From the NCBI RefSeq assembly GCF_002844375.1, contig NZ_CP024200.1, positions 419,501 through 483,500 of the forward strand: 64,000 nucleotides of DNA, in the 5' to 3' direction. The translations under genes and the position numbers were made by a program. The first letter of the stretch is position 1. The number at the start of each line of letters is the position of its first letter. Positions 26,049-34,641 of the stretch are shown here, piece by piece. The notes under the pieces are model-generated. The model was not told the origin of the DNA, ran no database searches, and saw only the letters and a list, made by a program, of their open reading frames with translations. The stretch comes from Thalassospira marina (GTDB lineage Bacteria; Pseudomonadota; Alphaproteobacteria; Rhodospirillales; Thalassospiraceae).

Positions 26049-27335
26049 ATGGGCATTACACTTCTTTTGGGCCTGTTTGCCTTTGGTATCATCATCGGCA
26101 TGCCCGTGGCGTTTGCGCTGGGACTGGCGGCACTTTCCGCGTTTCTTTACGAAGGTTTGCCCTATTTCGTGGCGTTTCAGCGCCTGTCTTCCGGGGTAGG
26201 GTCGTTTTCGCTGCTGGCCATTCCGTTTTTCATTTTTGCTGGCGAACTGATGCTTCATGGTGGCATTGCCAACCGACTGGTGCAGTTTGCAACCGCCCTT
26301 GTTGGTGCGCGCCGTGGTGGCCTTGGCATTGTGAACGTGTTTTCATCCATGCTGTTTGGCGGCATTTCCGGCTCGGCCGTGGCCGATACATCGGCACTGG
26401 GGTCCATCCTTATTCCGATCATGAAAAAGGAAGGATACCGCGCTGATTATGCTGTCAATGTCACGGTGACATCATCCATCGCCGGTATCATGATCCCGCC
26501 CAGCCATAATATGATCCTGTATGCCGTTGCGGCAGGCGGCGGTATTTCGATTTCGCGCCTGTTTATGGCGGGGTTTGTGCCGGGCGTTTTGATGTGCGTT
26601 TTGCTGGGCATTGCGGCCTGGACGGTTGCGGTGAAGCACGGTTACCCGTCGGTTCCGTTTCCGGGCTGGAAGGTGTTGTGGCAAACTGCTGTGCGCGCCA
26701 TTCCGGGCTTCTTTACCGCCGTCATCATTGTTGGCGGTGTGTTAAGCGGCATTTTCACGGTTACTGAATCGGGCGCCATTGGTGTTGCCTATGCACTGGT
26801 TATTACCACGCTTGTTTACCGCGAACTTAGCTGGCATGGCTTTATAACTGCCGTGCGCCAGGCGGCCAAAACAACTGCGCTGGTGATGATCCTGGTGGGT
26901 TGCGCCACGGCATATGGCTATATGCTGGCCTTTTATCAGGTGCCTGAAACACTGGCCGGTTTCATCACCGGTTACACCCAGAACCCGATTGTCATTTTGT
27001 TGCTGATCAACCTGATGCTGCTGATTGCCGGGATGGTGATGGATATGGCGGCACTGATTTTGATCTGTACGCCGATCTTCCTGCCGCTTGCCGTGCAGAT
27101 TGGCATGGACCCGGTGCAGTTTGGCATGGTTTTGATGATGAATTTGGGCTTGGGCCTGTGTACACCGCCGGTCGGGTCCTGCCTGTTTGTTGGCTGTGCG
27201 ATTGGCGGGGTGAAAATTGAAAAGGCCGTTCTGACGATCTGGCCGTTTTACCTGGCCATTCTGGTGGCGCTGGCCCTGACGACCTATGTTCCGGCCATTT
27301 CGCTGACCTTACCAAACCTTGTTTTCGGCAGTTAA
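26049..27335 (+). CDS. TRAP transporter large permease (DctM family)
   Basis: A 428-residue protein with about twelve membrane helices, the transport-catalysing subunit. Family features are LAIPFFIFAGELMLHGGIANRLV, the first sodium/substrate hairpin SSMLFGGISGSAVADTSALGSI, and its C-terminal counterpart NLMLLIAGMVMDMAALILICTPIFLPLA with NLGLGLCTPPVG. It starts 4 bases after dctQ and is followed by the uronate dehydrogenase gene 41 bases later. Together with DctP and DctQ it likely imports hexuronates. Confidence 0.92.
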   Translation: MGITLLLGLFAFGIIIGMPVAFALGLAALSAFLYEGLPYFVAFQRLSSGVGSFSLLAIPFFIFAGELMLHGGIANRLVQFATALVGARRGGLGIVNVFSSMLFGGISGSAVADTSALGSILIPIMKKEGYRADYAVNVTVTSSIAGIMIPPSHNMILYAVAAGGGISISRLFMAGFVPGVLMCVLLGIAAWTVAVKHGYPSVPFPGWKVLWQTAVRAIPGFFTAVIIVGGVLSGIFTVTESGAIGVAYALVITTLVYRELSWHGFITAVRQAAKTTALVMILVGCATAYGYMLAFYQVPETLAGFITGYTQNPIVILLLINLMLLIAGMVMDMAALILICTPIFLPLAVQIGMDPVQFGMVLMMNLGLGLCTPPVGSCLFVGCAIGGVKIEKAVLTIWPFYLAILVALALTTYVPAISLTLPNLVFGS

Positions 27336-27376
27336 AAGATGCCATTAAAGACAAAGCTTAATCTACAGGAGATCCT

Positions 27377-28171
27377 ATGAAACGGCTTCTTATCACCGGT
27401 GCTGCCGGCAATTTGGGAAAAATCCTGCGCGAGGGTTTGAAGGGCTATGCCGATATTCTGCGCCTGTCCGATATTTCGGATATGGGCGAAGCTGGCCCGA
27501 ATGAAGAAGTTGTAAAATGCGACCTGTCGGACCGTGCTGCGGTGATTGATCTGGTCAAGGATTGCGACGGTATTGTTCATCTGGGCGGTATTTCAATCGA
27601 AGCTGCCTTTGATGACCTGCTGCAGGCAAATTTTCTGGGCACCTATAACGTTTATGAAGCTGCCCGGCAAAATGGCGTCAAGCGCATTATGTTTGCCAGC
27701 TCCAACCATGCGATCGGTTTTCACAAGCGCACGGAACTGCTTGATGACAAGGCGGAACTGCGCCCCGATAGCCTGTATGGCGTGACCAAATGTTATGGCG
27801 AAGCACTGGCGAGCTATTATTACGACAAATTTGATGTCGAAACGGTCAGCGTTCGTATCGGTTCGTGCTTTCCGGAGCCAAAAGACCGCCGTATGCTTGC
27901 CACATGGATGAGCCCGCGGGACTTTATTTCGCTGATCAAGGCGATTTTTGACGCCGCAATGACCGGCCATACCGTGATGTATGGCGTTTCACCCAACAAG
28001 TCGGTCTGGTGGAACAATGACCATGCCGCCTTTATCGGCTGGCAGCCGCAGGATAGCTCCGAGGCATTCCGTGCCGATATCGAGGCCAAATTCCCCGAGG
28101 AAGACCGCCATGATCCTGCTGTGATTTATCAGGGTGGTGGTTTTGCCGCGCGCGGCCATTTCGAGGATTAA
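27377..28171 (+). CDS. udh: Uronate dehydrogenase (NAD-dependent SDR)
   Basis: A 264-residue extended short-chain dehydrogenase. The Rossmann loop is ITGAAGNLGKILREGL, the catalytic Tyr-Lys pair is in SLYGVTKCYGEA, and FASSNHAIGFHKR plus MYGVSPNKSVWWNN match bacterial uronate dehydrogenases in sequence and length. It oxidises galacturonate or glucuronate to the aldarolactone in the cytosol. The TRAP genes before it would import the uronate, the SMP-30 lactonase could open the lactone, and KdgD performs the last shown step. The aldarate dehydratase needed in between is not in the window. Confidence 0.92.
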   Translation: MKRLLITGAAGNLGKILREGLKGYADILRLSDISDMGEAGPNEEVVKCDLSDRAAVIDLVKDCDGIVHLGGISIEAAFDDLLQANFLGTYNVYEAARQNGVKRIMFASSNHAIGFHKRTELLDDKAELRPDSLYGVTKCYGEALASYYYDKFDVETVSVRIGSCFPEPKDRRMLATWMSPRDFISLIKAIFDAAMTGHTVMYGVSPNKSVWWNNDHAAFIGWQPQDSSEAFRADIEAKFPEEDRHDPAVIYQGGGFAARGHFED

Positions 28172-28217
28172 GTAAATATCCCGTTTACCAACCCGTCAGT
28201 TTGTTCAGGACTGACGC

Positions 28218-28253
28218 AGAAGGCCCGCCGTGATGGTGGGCCTTCTTTTTTTG
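28218..28253 (+). terminator. Rho-independent terminator after udh
   Basis: AGAAGGCCCGCC (28218-28229) pairs with GGTGGGCCTTCT (28235-28246) with one wobble and runs into TTTTTTT. It is 46 bases after the udh stop, and it marks the boundary with the convergent nitrite-reduction locus. Confidence 0.88.
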
Positions 28254-28288
28254 TATTTGATGTCAAAGCTTTGGCGTTACACCAGCCG

Positions 28289-29032
28289 TTATACCGGCTT
28301 CTGGTCGGTGACCAGTCGAAAGCCAAGATGGGCGGGCGGGGTGCCGACAGCACAGCCGCCACGGGCCGGGTCACGCACCAGAAAGGGGATAACGGCCATA
28401 TGTTCGCCCGCAACGTAATAGGCCGGGCAACGGTCCGGGTTGGGTGAAATACCGTTGCCAGCGTAACAGTCATTTGTCCATTCCCAGACACTGCCATCAA
28501 GATCGACAATGCCTTCGGGGCTGGTTGAAAACGACCCCTGGTCCTTTAGCGCGCGGGGACCAAGCCCCTTGGTCAGATAGGCCGATGCCCAGCGCAAATC
28601 GGGATCGGTAAAGATGGGGGCGGGCTTTTCCGGCAGGACCGTTTTTGCCATGAAGGCCCATTCCTGAGATGTCGGCAGGCGAAAGGTATGGCGGGACTTT
28701 TTGTTGATCCAGGCCAGATATTGCGACACGTCGGAAAAATTAAGCCCGGTTGCCGGGACATTGGCAGCGTTGTGGCGTGCTGGTGCCCGCAATTCTTCCT
28801 CGCAGGCACCCTCAGCGTGGCAGGTGTTCCATTGTGCGATGGTGACTTCAAATTTCTGGACGTAAATTTTGTGACCATCGGGCAGGGTTACGGGTTTTTC
28901 TGCCAGTTCGGGCACATAGGCAAGGTCGGCATGGGATTTGTTACATGCAGCAAGGCCCCATAATGACGCCGCCAGCAGCCCGGCAACGACGAAAGCCTTC
29001 GCACGATAACCAGTCTGACAGGCGGCGGTCAT
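28289..29032 (-). CDS. nirV: NirV-like formylglycine-generating-enzyme-fold protein
   Basis: A 247-residue SUMF1/FGE-sulfatase-modifying-factor-fold protein with an N-terminal lipoprotein-like signal (LLAASLWGLAACNKS). FGE-fold segments include QKFEVTIAQWNTCHAEGACE, TFRLPTSQEWAFMAKTVL, GSVWEWTNDCYA and DPARGGCAVGTPPAHLGFRLV. It begins 15 bases after nirK and overlaps no other gene, a position typical of nirV, a frequent companion of copper nitrite reductase. Its exact role is not established; a metal- or maturation-linked periplasmic function is inferred from location. Confidence 0.82.
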   Translation of the reverse strand: MTAACQTGYRAKAFVVAGLLAASLWGLAACNKSHADLAYVPELAEKPVTLPDGHKIYVQKFEVTIAQWNTCHAEGACEEELRAPARHNAANVPATGLNFSDVSQYLAWINKKSRHTFRLPTSQEWAFMAKTVLPEKPAPIFTDPDLRWASAYLTKGLGPRALKDQGSFSTSPEGIVDLDGSVWEWTNDCYAGNGISPNPDRCPAYYVAGEHMAVIPFLVRDPARGGCAVGTPPAHLGFRLVTDQKPV

Positions 29033-29047
29033 TTTTTTGATCTCCCG

Positions 29048-30274
29048 TTACTTTGCAATCGGGCGGGGGGCGACGACCTGTTCCATCAGGCCATTATCCC
29101 AGGCACCTTCGACAACGAAATGTGCCGTTGCACCCAACAGGGCAGCTTCGATCAGGTTGTGGTTTACATAGGCGTAAACGCCGGGCTGTTTGAAGGTATA
29201 CATGGCCGCACCGGCACTGCCGCCACGGATGAACCAGGTTTCAAGCCCGGTTTGCGGGGCATCGCCAAATGATCCTGCTTCCCAGACATAGTCGCCGTGG
29301 CCGCCAATCAGGTGCGGGCGGGTGTCGCGGTTGGCCTGGTTATGGATCATCAGAACCGTTTCACCGACCTTGGCCTTCAGGGCATTGTCGCCGGTCAGGG
29401 CGCCGACCGAACCGTTAAACACCGAATGGGTCGGGATCAGGGTGCGCATGGCATCAACGCTGTCGGCATAATCATCGCCTGCGGCGTCATAGGTTTTGTA
29501 ATCGCCATTTTCATCACGCGGCAGGTAGAAATCCTGTTCGCCGATATAGGCGATGCTGTCATAGCGAAGGGCTTTGCCATCGCGGTCTTTCAGGCCATCG
29601 CGCGGCAGGATCATGACCGCGCCATTCATGCCATGTGTGACATGATAGGGGATCATCGCGCCACCGGGGGCGCAGTGATAGGTGAACACACCCGGTTTGA
29701 TGGCTTTCCAGCGCAGAACGGTTTCTTCACCCGGGTAAATATGGGTCAGGCCGCCGCCGCCCAGCGCGCCGGTCGATGCGTGGAAGTCGATGTTATGTTC
29801 CATCGCATTGGTGGCAAGGTTGCGCAGGGTCAGTTCAATATAATCGCCTTCGTGGGCAATAATCAGCGGGCCGGGGACAGAACCGTTATAGGTCAGCGCC
29901 CAGATGCTGGCACCGGTATCTTCATCGACGGTCAGAAGTTTTTCTTCGATATCCATCGTGATTTCGATGATCTTTGGCCCGCCCTTGGCAACCTGTTCAT
30001 GCTTTGGCGCAAACGGCGGCATGACCAGTTCCTGTTTGACGCGGTCATAGCCGGTCAGATCGGCCGGTTTGGCCTTGGGTTTTTCGGCTGCCTGTGCGCT
30101 TGCCTGCGCGATGGGCAGCTTGCGCGGGGTGACAAGTTTGGGGCGGGCTGCAATCGGCTGGGCCTGTGCGGTCGCGGCACCCAGTGTTGCGGCTGCGGCA
30201 CCGGCGAGAAAGCCGCCACGCAGGATATTGCGCCGATTGATTTTCAGACCGTCGATATCGAACATTTTACGCAT
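29048..30274 (-). CDS. nirK: Copper-containing nitrite reductase
   Basis: A 408-residue periplasmic enzyme reducing nitrite to nitric oxide. The N terminus has a twin-arginine signal, NRRNILRGGFLAG. Type 1 copper ligands are His160, Cys201, His211 and Met216 (EHNIDFH and HCAPGGAMIPYHVTHGM). Type 2 copper ligands are His165, His200 and the His at about 321 in RPHLIGGHGDYVW, with the catalytic Asp at about 163. All ligands are intact. A linker rich in Ala/Lys/Pro (about 40-75) separates the signal from the first cupredoxin domain. Pseudoazurin is encoded just upstream and is the probable electron donor. Confidence 0.96.
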   Translation of the reverse strand: MRKMFDIDGLKINRRNILRGGFLAGAAAATLGAATAQAQPIAARPKLVTPRKLPIAQASAQAAEKPKAKPADLTGYDRVKQELVMPPFAPKHEQVAKGGPKIIEITMDIEEKLLTVDEDTGASIWALTYNGSVPGPLIIAHEGDYIELTLRNLATNAMEHNIDFHASTGALGGGGLTHIYPGEETVLRWKAIKPGVFTYHCAPGGAMIPYHVTHGMNGAVMILPRDGLKDRDGKALRYDSIAYIGEQDFYLPRDENGDYKTYDAAGDDYADSVDAMRTLIPTHSVFNGSVGALTGDNALKAKVGETVLMIHNQANRDTRPHLIGGHGDYVWEAGSFGDAPQTGLETWFIRGGSAGAAMYTFKQPGVYAYVNHNLIEAALLGATAHFVVEGAWDNGLMEQVVAPRPIAK

Positions 30275-30338
30275 TTTTGCCTCCAGTTTCTGGAAATGCC
30301 CTGAACTTCTGTTCAGTTTTTAAGGGGGGATGTGTGGA

Positions 30339-30770
30339 TCAAAGTTTGGAAAGCTGTTCTTCAAAACGGGCTTTGGCCTTGGGCGGGACGCGGCCTTCAA
30401 GGAAGCTTTGCGGGGCTTCCGGGGCGTCACCAACCACGATGGTCATGACCATGCCCATGGCGTAATGCGGTTTGCATTCAATGGCATAGAAGCCTTCGGT
30501 ATCGAAGGTAACTTCGATTTCCTTGCTGAGTTTGCCAGCAAAGGGTTTGGCGCCTTCGGGAATGCGGTCTTTGACGGTGGCGGCGTTATGGCCCTTGTCG
30601 GTCGGGACAAATTTAACGGTGTCACCCGGTGCGATTCGCAGATGGTCGGGCGCAAACACCATTGTCTGGTCGCCGTCTTTGTTTAACATCTGCACTTCAA
30701 ACGTTTCAGCCAGCGCCGTTCCGCCAAAAACGGTGGCAAGAACCATTGCTGTTGCGATTGTCCGGAACAT
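30339..30770 (-). CDS. Pseudoazurin (blue copper electron carrier)
   Basis: A 143-residue periplasmic cupredoxin. The ATG at 30770 gives a clean Sec signal, MFRTIATAMVLATVFGGTALA, with cleavage before ETFEVQML. Copper ligands are His in DKGHNAATVKD, and Cys, His and Met in ECKPHYAMGM. It passes electrons to NirK, whose gene begins 64 bases downstream on the same strand, so the two are probably co-transcribed. An FNR/NNR-like half-symmetric site lies upstream, shared with the divergent Crp/Fnr-family gene. Length and motif spacing are standard for the family. Confidence 0.93.
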   Translation of the reverse strand: MFRTIATAMVLATVFGGTALAETFEVQMLNKDGDQTMVFAPDHLRIAPGDTVKFVPTDKGHNAATVKDRIPEGAKPFAGKLSKEIEVTFDTEGFYAIECKPHYAMGMVMTIVVGDAPEAPQSFLEGRVPPKAKARFEEQLSKL

Positions 30771-30833
30771 TTTCAATCCCCTTTCAGTTTTTGATTTGTG
30801 TGGGTGAAAATACCTGACTGACCGATATAAACT

Positions 30834-30847
30834 TTGCGCTAGAACAA
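30834..30847. promoter_or_regulatory. Candidate NNR/FNR-type operator
   Basis: TTGCGCTAGAACAA has the TTG-N8-CAA spacing of Crp/Fnr-family sites and lies in the divergent region between pseudoazurin and the regulator. Against the FNR consensus TTGAT-N4-ATCAA the outer bases match and the inner ones do not, as expected for nitric-oxide-responsive relatives. Confidence 0.5.
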
Positions 30848-30941
30848 CCTTTGGAGTGAATCCGCGGTTGAATTTAAGAATTATTCGTGTGGCGGCGTGC
30901 ACGGGGGATGTGCACAAAAAGGCAAGGGGACAGACAAGCGG

Positions 30942-31664
30942 ATGGAAAACCAGAGCGAACACAAGTCACTGGCAAGGCTTGATGAAAGCCTGCTGACGCA
31001 TATTCCGCCCTTTTCACGCTTAAAGGATTTTCAGATCCGGGAAATACTGGATCATGCAATCGCCCGGCGCTGTGCCGAAGGCGTTACCGTTTTTACCGAG
31101 GGCGACCCGGCCGAACGGTTTTACATGCTGCTGGATGGGTATATTCGTGTGTTGCGTATTACCCCGGCGGGCGAGCAGGTAATTTCCCTGCATATCCCAA
31201 GCGGGCAGCTTTTTGGCATCGCCAAGGCGATCGGGCGTGATACCTATCCGGCAACGGCAATAACCGCATCCGAAGCGATTATTCTGAGCTGGCCGACCAC
31301 GATGTGGGACCATTTTGTTGCCGATTACGAAGGTTTTTCGTCGGAAACCTATAAGGTAGTTGGCCAGCGGATGGGGGAAATCAATATGCGGGTGGTGGAA
31401 ATGGCGACCCAGCAGGTTGAACAGCGTGTTGCCAATACTTTATTGCGCCTGGTCGAACAGACAGGGCGCAAGGTGAAGGATGGCATCGAGGTGGATTTTT
31501 CCATCACCCGGCAGGATCTTTCGGAAATGACAGCAACCACCCTTCACACCATCAGCCGCCTGCTTAGTGCGTGGGAAAAGAAGGGGCTGGTAAAAAGCCG
31601 GCGCAAACATATTGTGGTCAGCGATGCTGACGGGCTGGTGGTTTTGGGGCAGCATCACGCATGA
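30942..31664 (+). CDS. Crp/Fnr-family regulator, NnrR/DNR type
   Basis: A 240-residue regulator with a cyclic-nucleotide-fold sensor (EGDPAERFYMLLDGYIRVLRITPAGEQVISLHIPSGQLFG), a long dimer helix, and a C-terminal helix-turn-helix (ITRQDLSEMTATTLHTISRLLSAWEKKG). The ATG at 30942 is preferred to an upstream GTG. The N-terminal cysteine cluster of FNR is absent, so it is not an oxygen-sensing Fe-S protein. Its position opposite pseudoazurin and nirK suggests a nitric-oxide or nitrite sensor of the NnrR/DNR group. Regulation of nirK is inferred. Confidence 0.88.
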   Translation: MENQSEHKSLARLDESLLTHIPPFSRLKDFQIREILDHAIARRCAEGVTVFTEGDPAERFYMLLDGYIRVLRITPAGEQVISLHIPSGQLFGIAKAIGRDTYPATAITASEAIILSWPTTMWDHFVADYEGFSSETYKVVGQRMGEINMRVVEMATQQVEQRVANTLLRLVEQTGRKVKDGIEVDFSITRQDLSEMTATTLHTISRLLSAWEKKGLVKSRRKHIVVSDADGLVVLGQHHA

Positions 31665-31708
31665 TGTGCCCCTGATCGGTCCTGGTTCGGGTAAGGGTGC
31701 TTTAAATT

Positions 31709-33709
31709 TCAGGATCGCCGGGCAGAAAGGATCAGGAAATAGGCGGTGCCAATCAACGCCGCAATCAAGCCGGTGGGTAGTTGTTGCGGATAAATGATGT
31801 TTCGCGCCAGCCATTCGGCCACCATCATGACATTGGCGCCAATCAATATGGCGCCCAGCAAATGCGCCCCGGCCAGCCGGAAACCGGCAATGCGCGCCAG
31901 ATGCGGCGCCATCAAACCCACAAAACTAAGCGGCCCGACCAGCAGGGTTGAAACAGCGGCAAGAATGGCTGCACCCGTCATCATGGCAAGGCGGAACGCC
32001 GAAATGCCAAGACCCAGCGATACCGCCTGATCCGATCCCATCGATGCCAGTTCCAGCGGGCGGCGGGCCAGCAGGATAAGGATGGAAAGGATGGCGGTGA
32101 TGATGGCAACCGTTATGACTTCATCAAGCCGGGTGAAGTAGGTGGTGCCAGCCAGCCAGGAAATCAGCATGGTGGCCTTGGTGCCACTATGGGTTAGCGC
32201 AATGCGCACGACCGAGCCCAAAACCGCCGTCAGCGCCAGGCCGTTTAACAGCAGATAATGCGGCGCATGGTTGAAATTGCGGCACAGGGCCAATAGCACA
32301 AACAGCGATATGATCCCGCCGACGGACCCGATCAACATTAATTCGGTACGGCCATCAAAGCCGAAATAAACCATGGCGATGATCATGGTCAGCGCAGTTG
32401 CCGAGCTGACCCCGGTGATTTCGGGGCTGGCCATGGGGTTATGACCCACACGCTGGATCAATGTGCCGGAAACCGCAAGGGCCGCGCCACACACAATGGC
32501 AGCAAGGGTGCGCTGGGTGCGGTCGCCAATGGTGCTGGTAAAGGCGAACAGATCGCTGATCGGGGTTAAAACCGGGTGGCTGTTACCATCAAGCGATACC
32601 AGAAGTGAGGCGACAAGCCCTACCACCAGCAAGGCAAAAAGCCCGGTCAGCAGCATGTGGCGTGATGTTATTTTATAATCGGTTGGGTGGTCCTGCCGGT
32701 TGGCATTGCCATCGGGCATGATGCGCGCCTTGCGCAAAATGATAATGACAAAGGGCGCACCAATAAGGGCGGTTGCCGCCCCGGTCGGGAAAATATCGCC
32801 ACCCGTACCGGCAAAGTGCCGCATGACATAATCGATAATGACCAGCCCGCAGCCGCCCACCAGAAACGACATCGCCAGCAACCCGCGCGACCGGGTATAG
32901 CCAACGAACCGCAACGTTGCGGGTACAGCAAGGCCGATAAAGCCGATCATGCCGACGGTGGAAATGATGCTGGCAGTGATGAAAACGGCAATGGCAAGGA
33001 TGCCGAGGCGCAACCATTTAACCGGCGCGCCCAGGGAATTTGCCGTTTCATCCCCCAGTGCCAGAATATCAAGCGGGCGCACCAGTGCGACGACTGCTAG
33101 TATGGCGATGATCAGGCGCGGGGCCAGGTAAAGCGTGCTGTCCCAGCCATTCTGGGCCAGGTCGCCTGCACCCCACATAAAAACCGAATCAAGAAATTGC
33201 TGGTTAAATAAAATGAAAATTTGAGTCGCTGAATGCAAAAGCAGATTAACAATCATACCCGCAAGAATGAGCCACAGCGATGCATTGCTGCGCCCTGATG
33301 CGATCAGATAAACAATGCCCAGCGCGCCCATACCACCCGCCAGCGTAAACAGGTCCTGCCAGTTTGCAAGCGATGCCGGGGCCAGTACCAGAAAAACCGT
33401 CAGTGCCAGTTCAACACCGGACCCCACGCCAAGCGTAACCGGGGAAGCCAGCGGGTTGCGAAAAATGGTCTGGATGGCGGCACCGGCAACCGCCAGCCCG
33501 GCACCGCACATAAAGGCCATGACTGTGCGGGGCAGGGTGCTGAAATGATAGAATATCTGATCAAAGCTGGTTTCATCGGGCGCAAAGAGGGCCTGCCATG
33601 TCGCACCATGTTGGGCAAAGGGCACCAGATCAATCAACAGGCTGGCAGTGGCCAGCAATATGAAAACGGCCGGTATCAGGGTGGCGGCACGGGCCGGACG
33701 CAGCATCAT
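31709..33709 (-). CDS. Fused FhuB-type siderophore ABC permease
   Basis: A 666-residue membrane protein made of two FecCD-type permease halves, the fused architecture of FhuB. Each half has about nine to ten helices; paired motifs include FRNPLASPVTLGVGSGVELAL in the first half and GHNPMASPEITGVSSATALTM in the second, plus the cytoplasmic coupling segments MGFIGLAVPATLRFVG and LSFVGLMAPHLARIAG. It overlaps the binding-protein gene by four bases. It forms the inner-membrane channel for ferric hydroxamate or a similar ferric siderophore. Confidence 0.92.
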   Translation of the reverse strand: MMLRPARAATLIPAVFILLATASLLIDLVPFAQHGATWQALFAPDETSFDQIFYHFSTLPRTVMAFMCGAGLAVAGAAIQTIFRNPLASPVTLGVGSGVELALTVFLVLAPASLANWQDLFTLAGGMGALGIVYLIASGRSNASLWLILAGMIVNLLLHSATQIFILFNQQFLDSVFMWGAGDLAQNGWDSTLYLAPRLIIAILAVVALVRPLDILALGDETANSLGAPVKWLRLGILAIAVFITASIISTVGMIGFIGLAVPATLRFVGYTRSRGLLAMSFLVGGCGLVIIDYVMRHFAGTGGDIFPTGAATALIGAPFVIIILRKARIMPDGNANRQDHPTDYKITSRHMLLTGLFALLVVGLVASLLVSLDGNSHPVLTPISDLFAFTSTIGDRTQRTLAAIVCGAALAVSGTLIQRVGHNPMASPEITGVSSATALTMIIAMVYFGFDGRTELMLIGSVGGIISLFVLLALCRNFNHAPHYLLLNGLALTAVLGSVVRIALTHSGTKATMLISWLAGTTYFTRLDEVITVAIITAILSILILLARRPLELASMGSDQAVSLGLGISAFRLAMMTGAAILAAVSTLLVGPLSFVGLMAPHLARIAGFRLAGAHLLGAILIGANVMMVAEWLARNIIYPQQLPTGLIAALIGTAYFLILSARRS

Positions 33710-34632
33710 TTATAGGGGCCGTTTTCAATTTGGGTGGCAAGCAGATCGGCAAAGCGCATGACCGAATAAGGCCCGCCATAGGTCCAGACGGCGGGCACCT
33801 GATAAACGCGGTTTTTGCGGGCAAAGCCCTGCATTTTCCACAGTGGCGAATTAACAATGCGCTGGCGCACGGGTGCAGGTGTTGGTTCGATAAAGGCAAG
33901 GGTATCATTGGCAAAGGGGGCGAGCAGTTCCAGTCCGCCACGGGCAAAGCCCCAGCCGGTTGTTTCGCCGTTATAGGCGGTGGGGATATTCATCGCTGCC
34001 AGCACCGTATTGGGCAGGGATGGTGGGCCAAAGACATTGATTTGCGCATCGGAATTGATGCGAATAACGACGATTTTCTGATCAGGGCCCAAAACCGCCC
34101 GGATGCGATCCCCGTCGTGGGCAAGGGTTTCGTCGACCTGTGTTAGAATTTCCTGCGCGCGGTCCTGCTTGCCGGTAATGTCGGCAATTTTCAGGGTAGC
34201 CTTGCGGATACTATCAAGTGCCGGCTGGTCGTTATTAAAAATCGAAATCACCATTGTTGGTGCGATTTCCGAAAGCGCGTCATAGGCCATGGCCAGTTCC
34301 TTTGTAATCAGGATCAGGTCCGGCTTTGCCTTGCGCAGGGCTTCCAGATTGGGCGACTGGCGCTGCCCGATATCAACGAAATCCTTCGGCAGGTCGGGTG
34401 TGACCACCCATTCGTAATACAGGTCGGGGTCGGCAATGGCGACTGGGTCAATGCCCAGCGCAATTACCGTTTCGGCCAGCGACCAGTTGGTAACGGCGAT
34501 GCGGGTCGGTGGGGTGTCAAAGGTGACGGTGCCCATTTCGTGGTTATAGGTTTTGCCTTGCGCCCATGCGGGGCTGGCAATAGCCGCAACAATGCACAGG
34601 GCAGAAATGGCGATGGATAACAGACGGCGCAT
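33706..34632 (-). CDS. Periplasmic ferric-siderophore-binding protein (FhuD/BtuF family)
   Basis: A 308-residue binding protein with a Sec signal, MRRLLSIAISALCIVAAIASPAWA. The TroA-like fold shows TRIAVTNWSLAETVIALGIDPVAIAD, DIGQRQSPNLEALRKAKPDLILITKE and a long connecting helix. It is followed by an overlapping fused permease gene and preceded by the ATPase gene, 9 bases away. FhuD-like ligand-binding residues cannot be assigned with certainty, so the siderophore is unknown. Confidence 0.9.
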   Translation of the reverse strand: MRRLLSIAISALCIVAAIASPAWAQGKTYNHEMGTVTFDTPPTRIAVTNWSLAETVIALGIDPVAIADPDLYYEWVVTPDLPKDFVDIGQRQSPNLEALRKAKPDLILITKELAMAYDALSEIAPTMVISIFNNDQPALDSIRKATLKIADITGKQDRAQEILTQVDETLAHDGDRIRAVLGPDQKIVVIRINSDAQINVFGPPSLPNTVLAAMNIPTAYNGETTGWGFARGGLELLAPFANDTLAFIEPTPAPVRQRIVNSPLWKMQGFARKNRVYQVPAVWTYGGPYSVMRFADLLATQIENGPYK

Positions 34633-34641
34633 TTGATGCCT

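Noticed and set aside
29297..30304. Plus-strand open frame of 335 codons antisense to nirK
   Set aside because: It mirrors the GC-biased codon use of nirK. The minus-strand reading has every copper ligand, so this is a shadow frame.
30300..30315. CTGAAC-ttct-GTTCAG hairpin as a terminator between pseudoazurin and nirK
   Set aside because: The stem is only six base pairs and the T run is on the plus strand, opposite to the genes, so it should not stop the minus-strand transcript.
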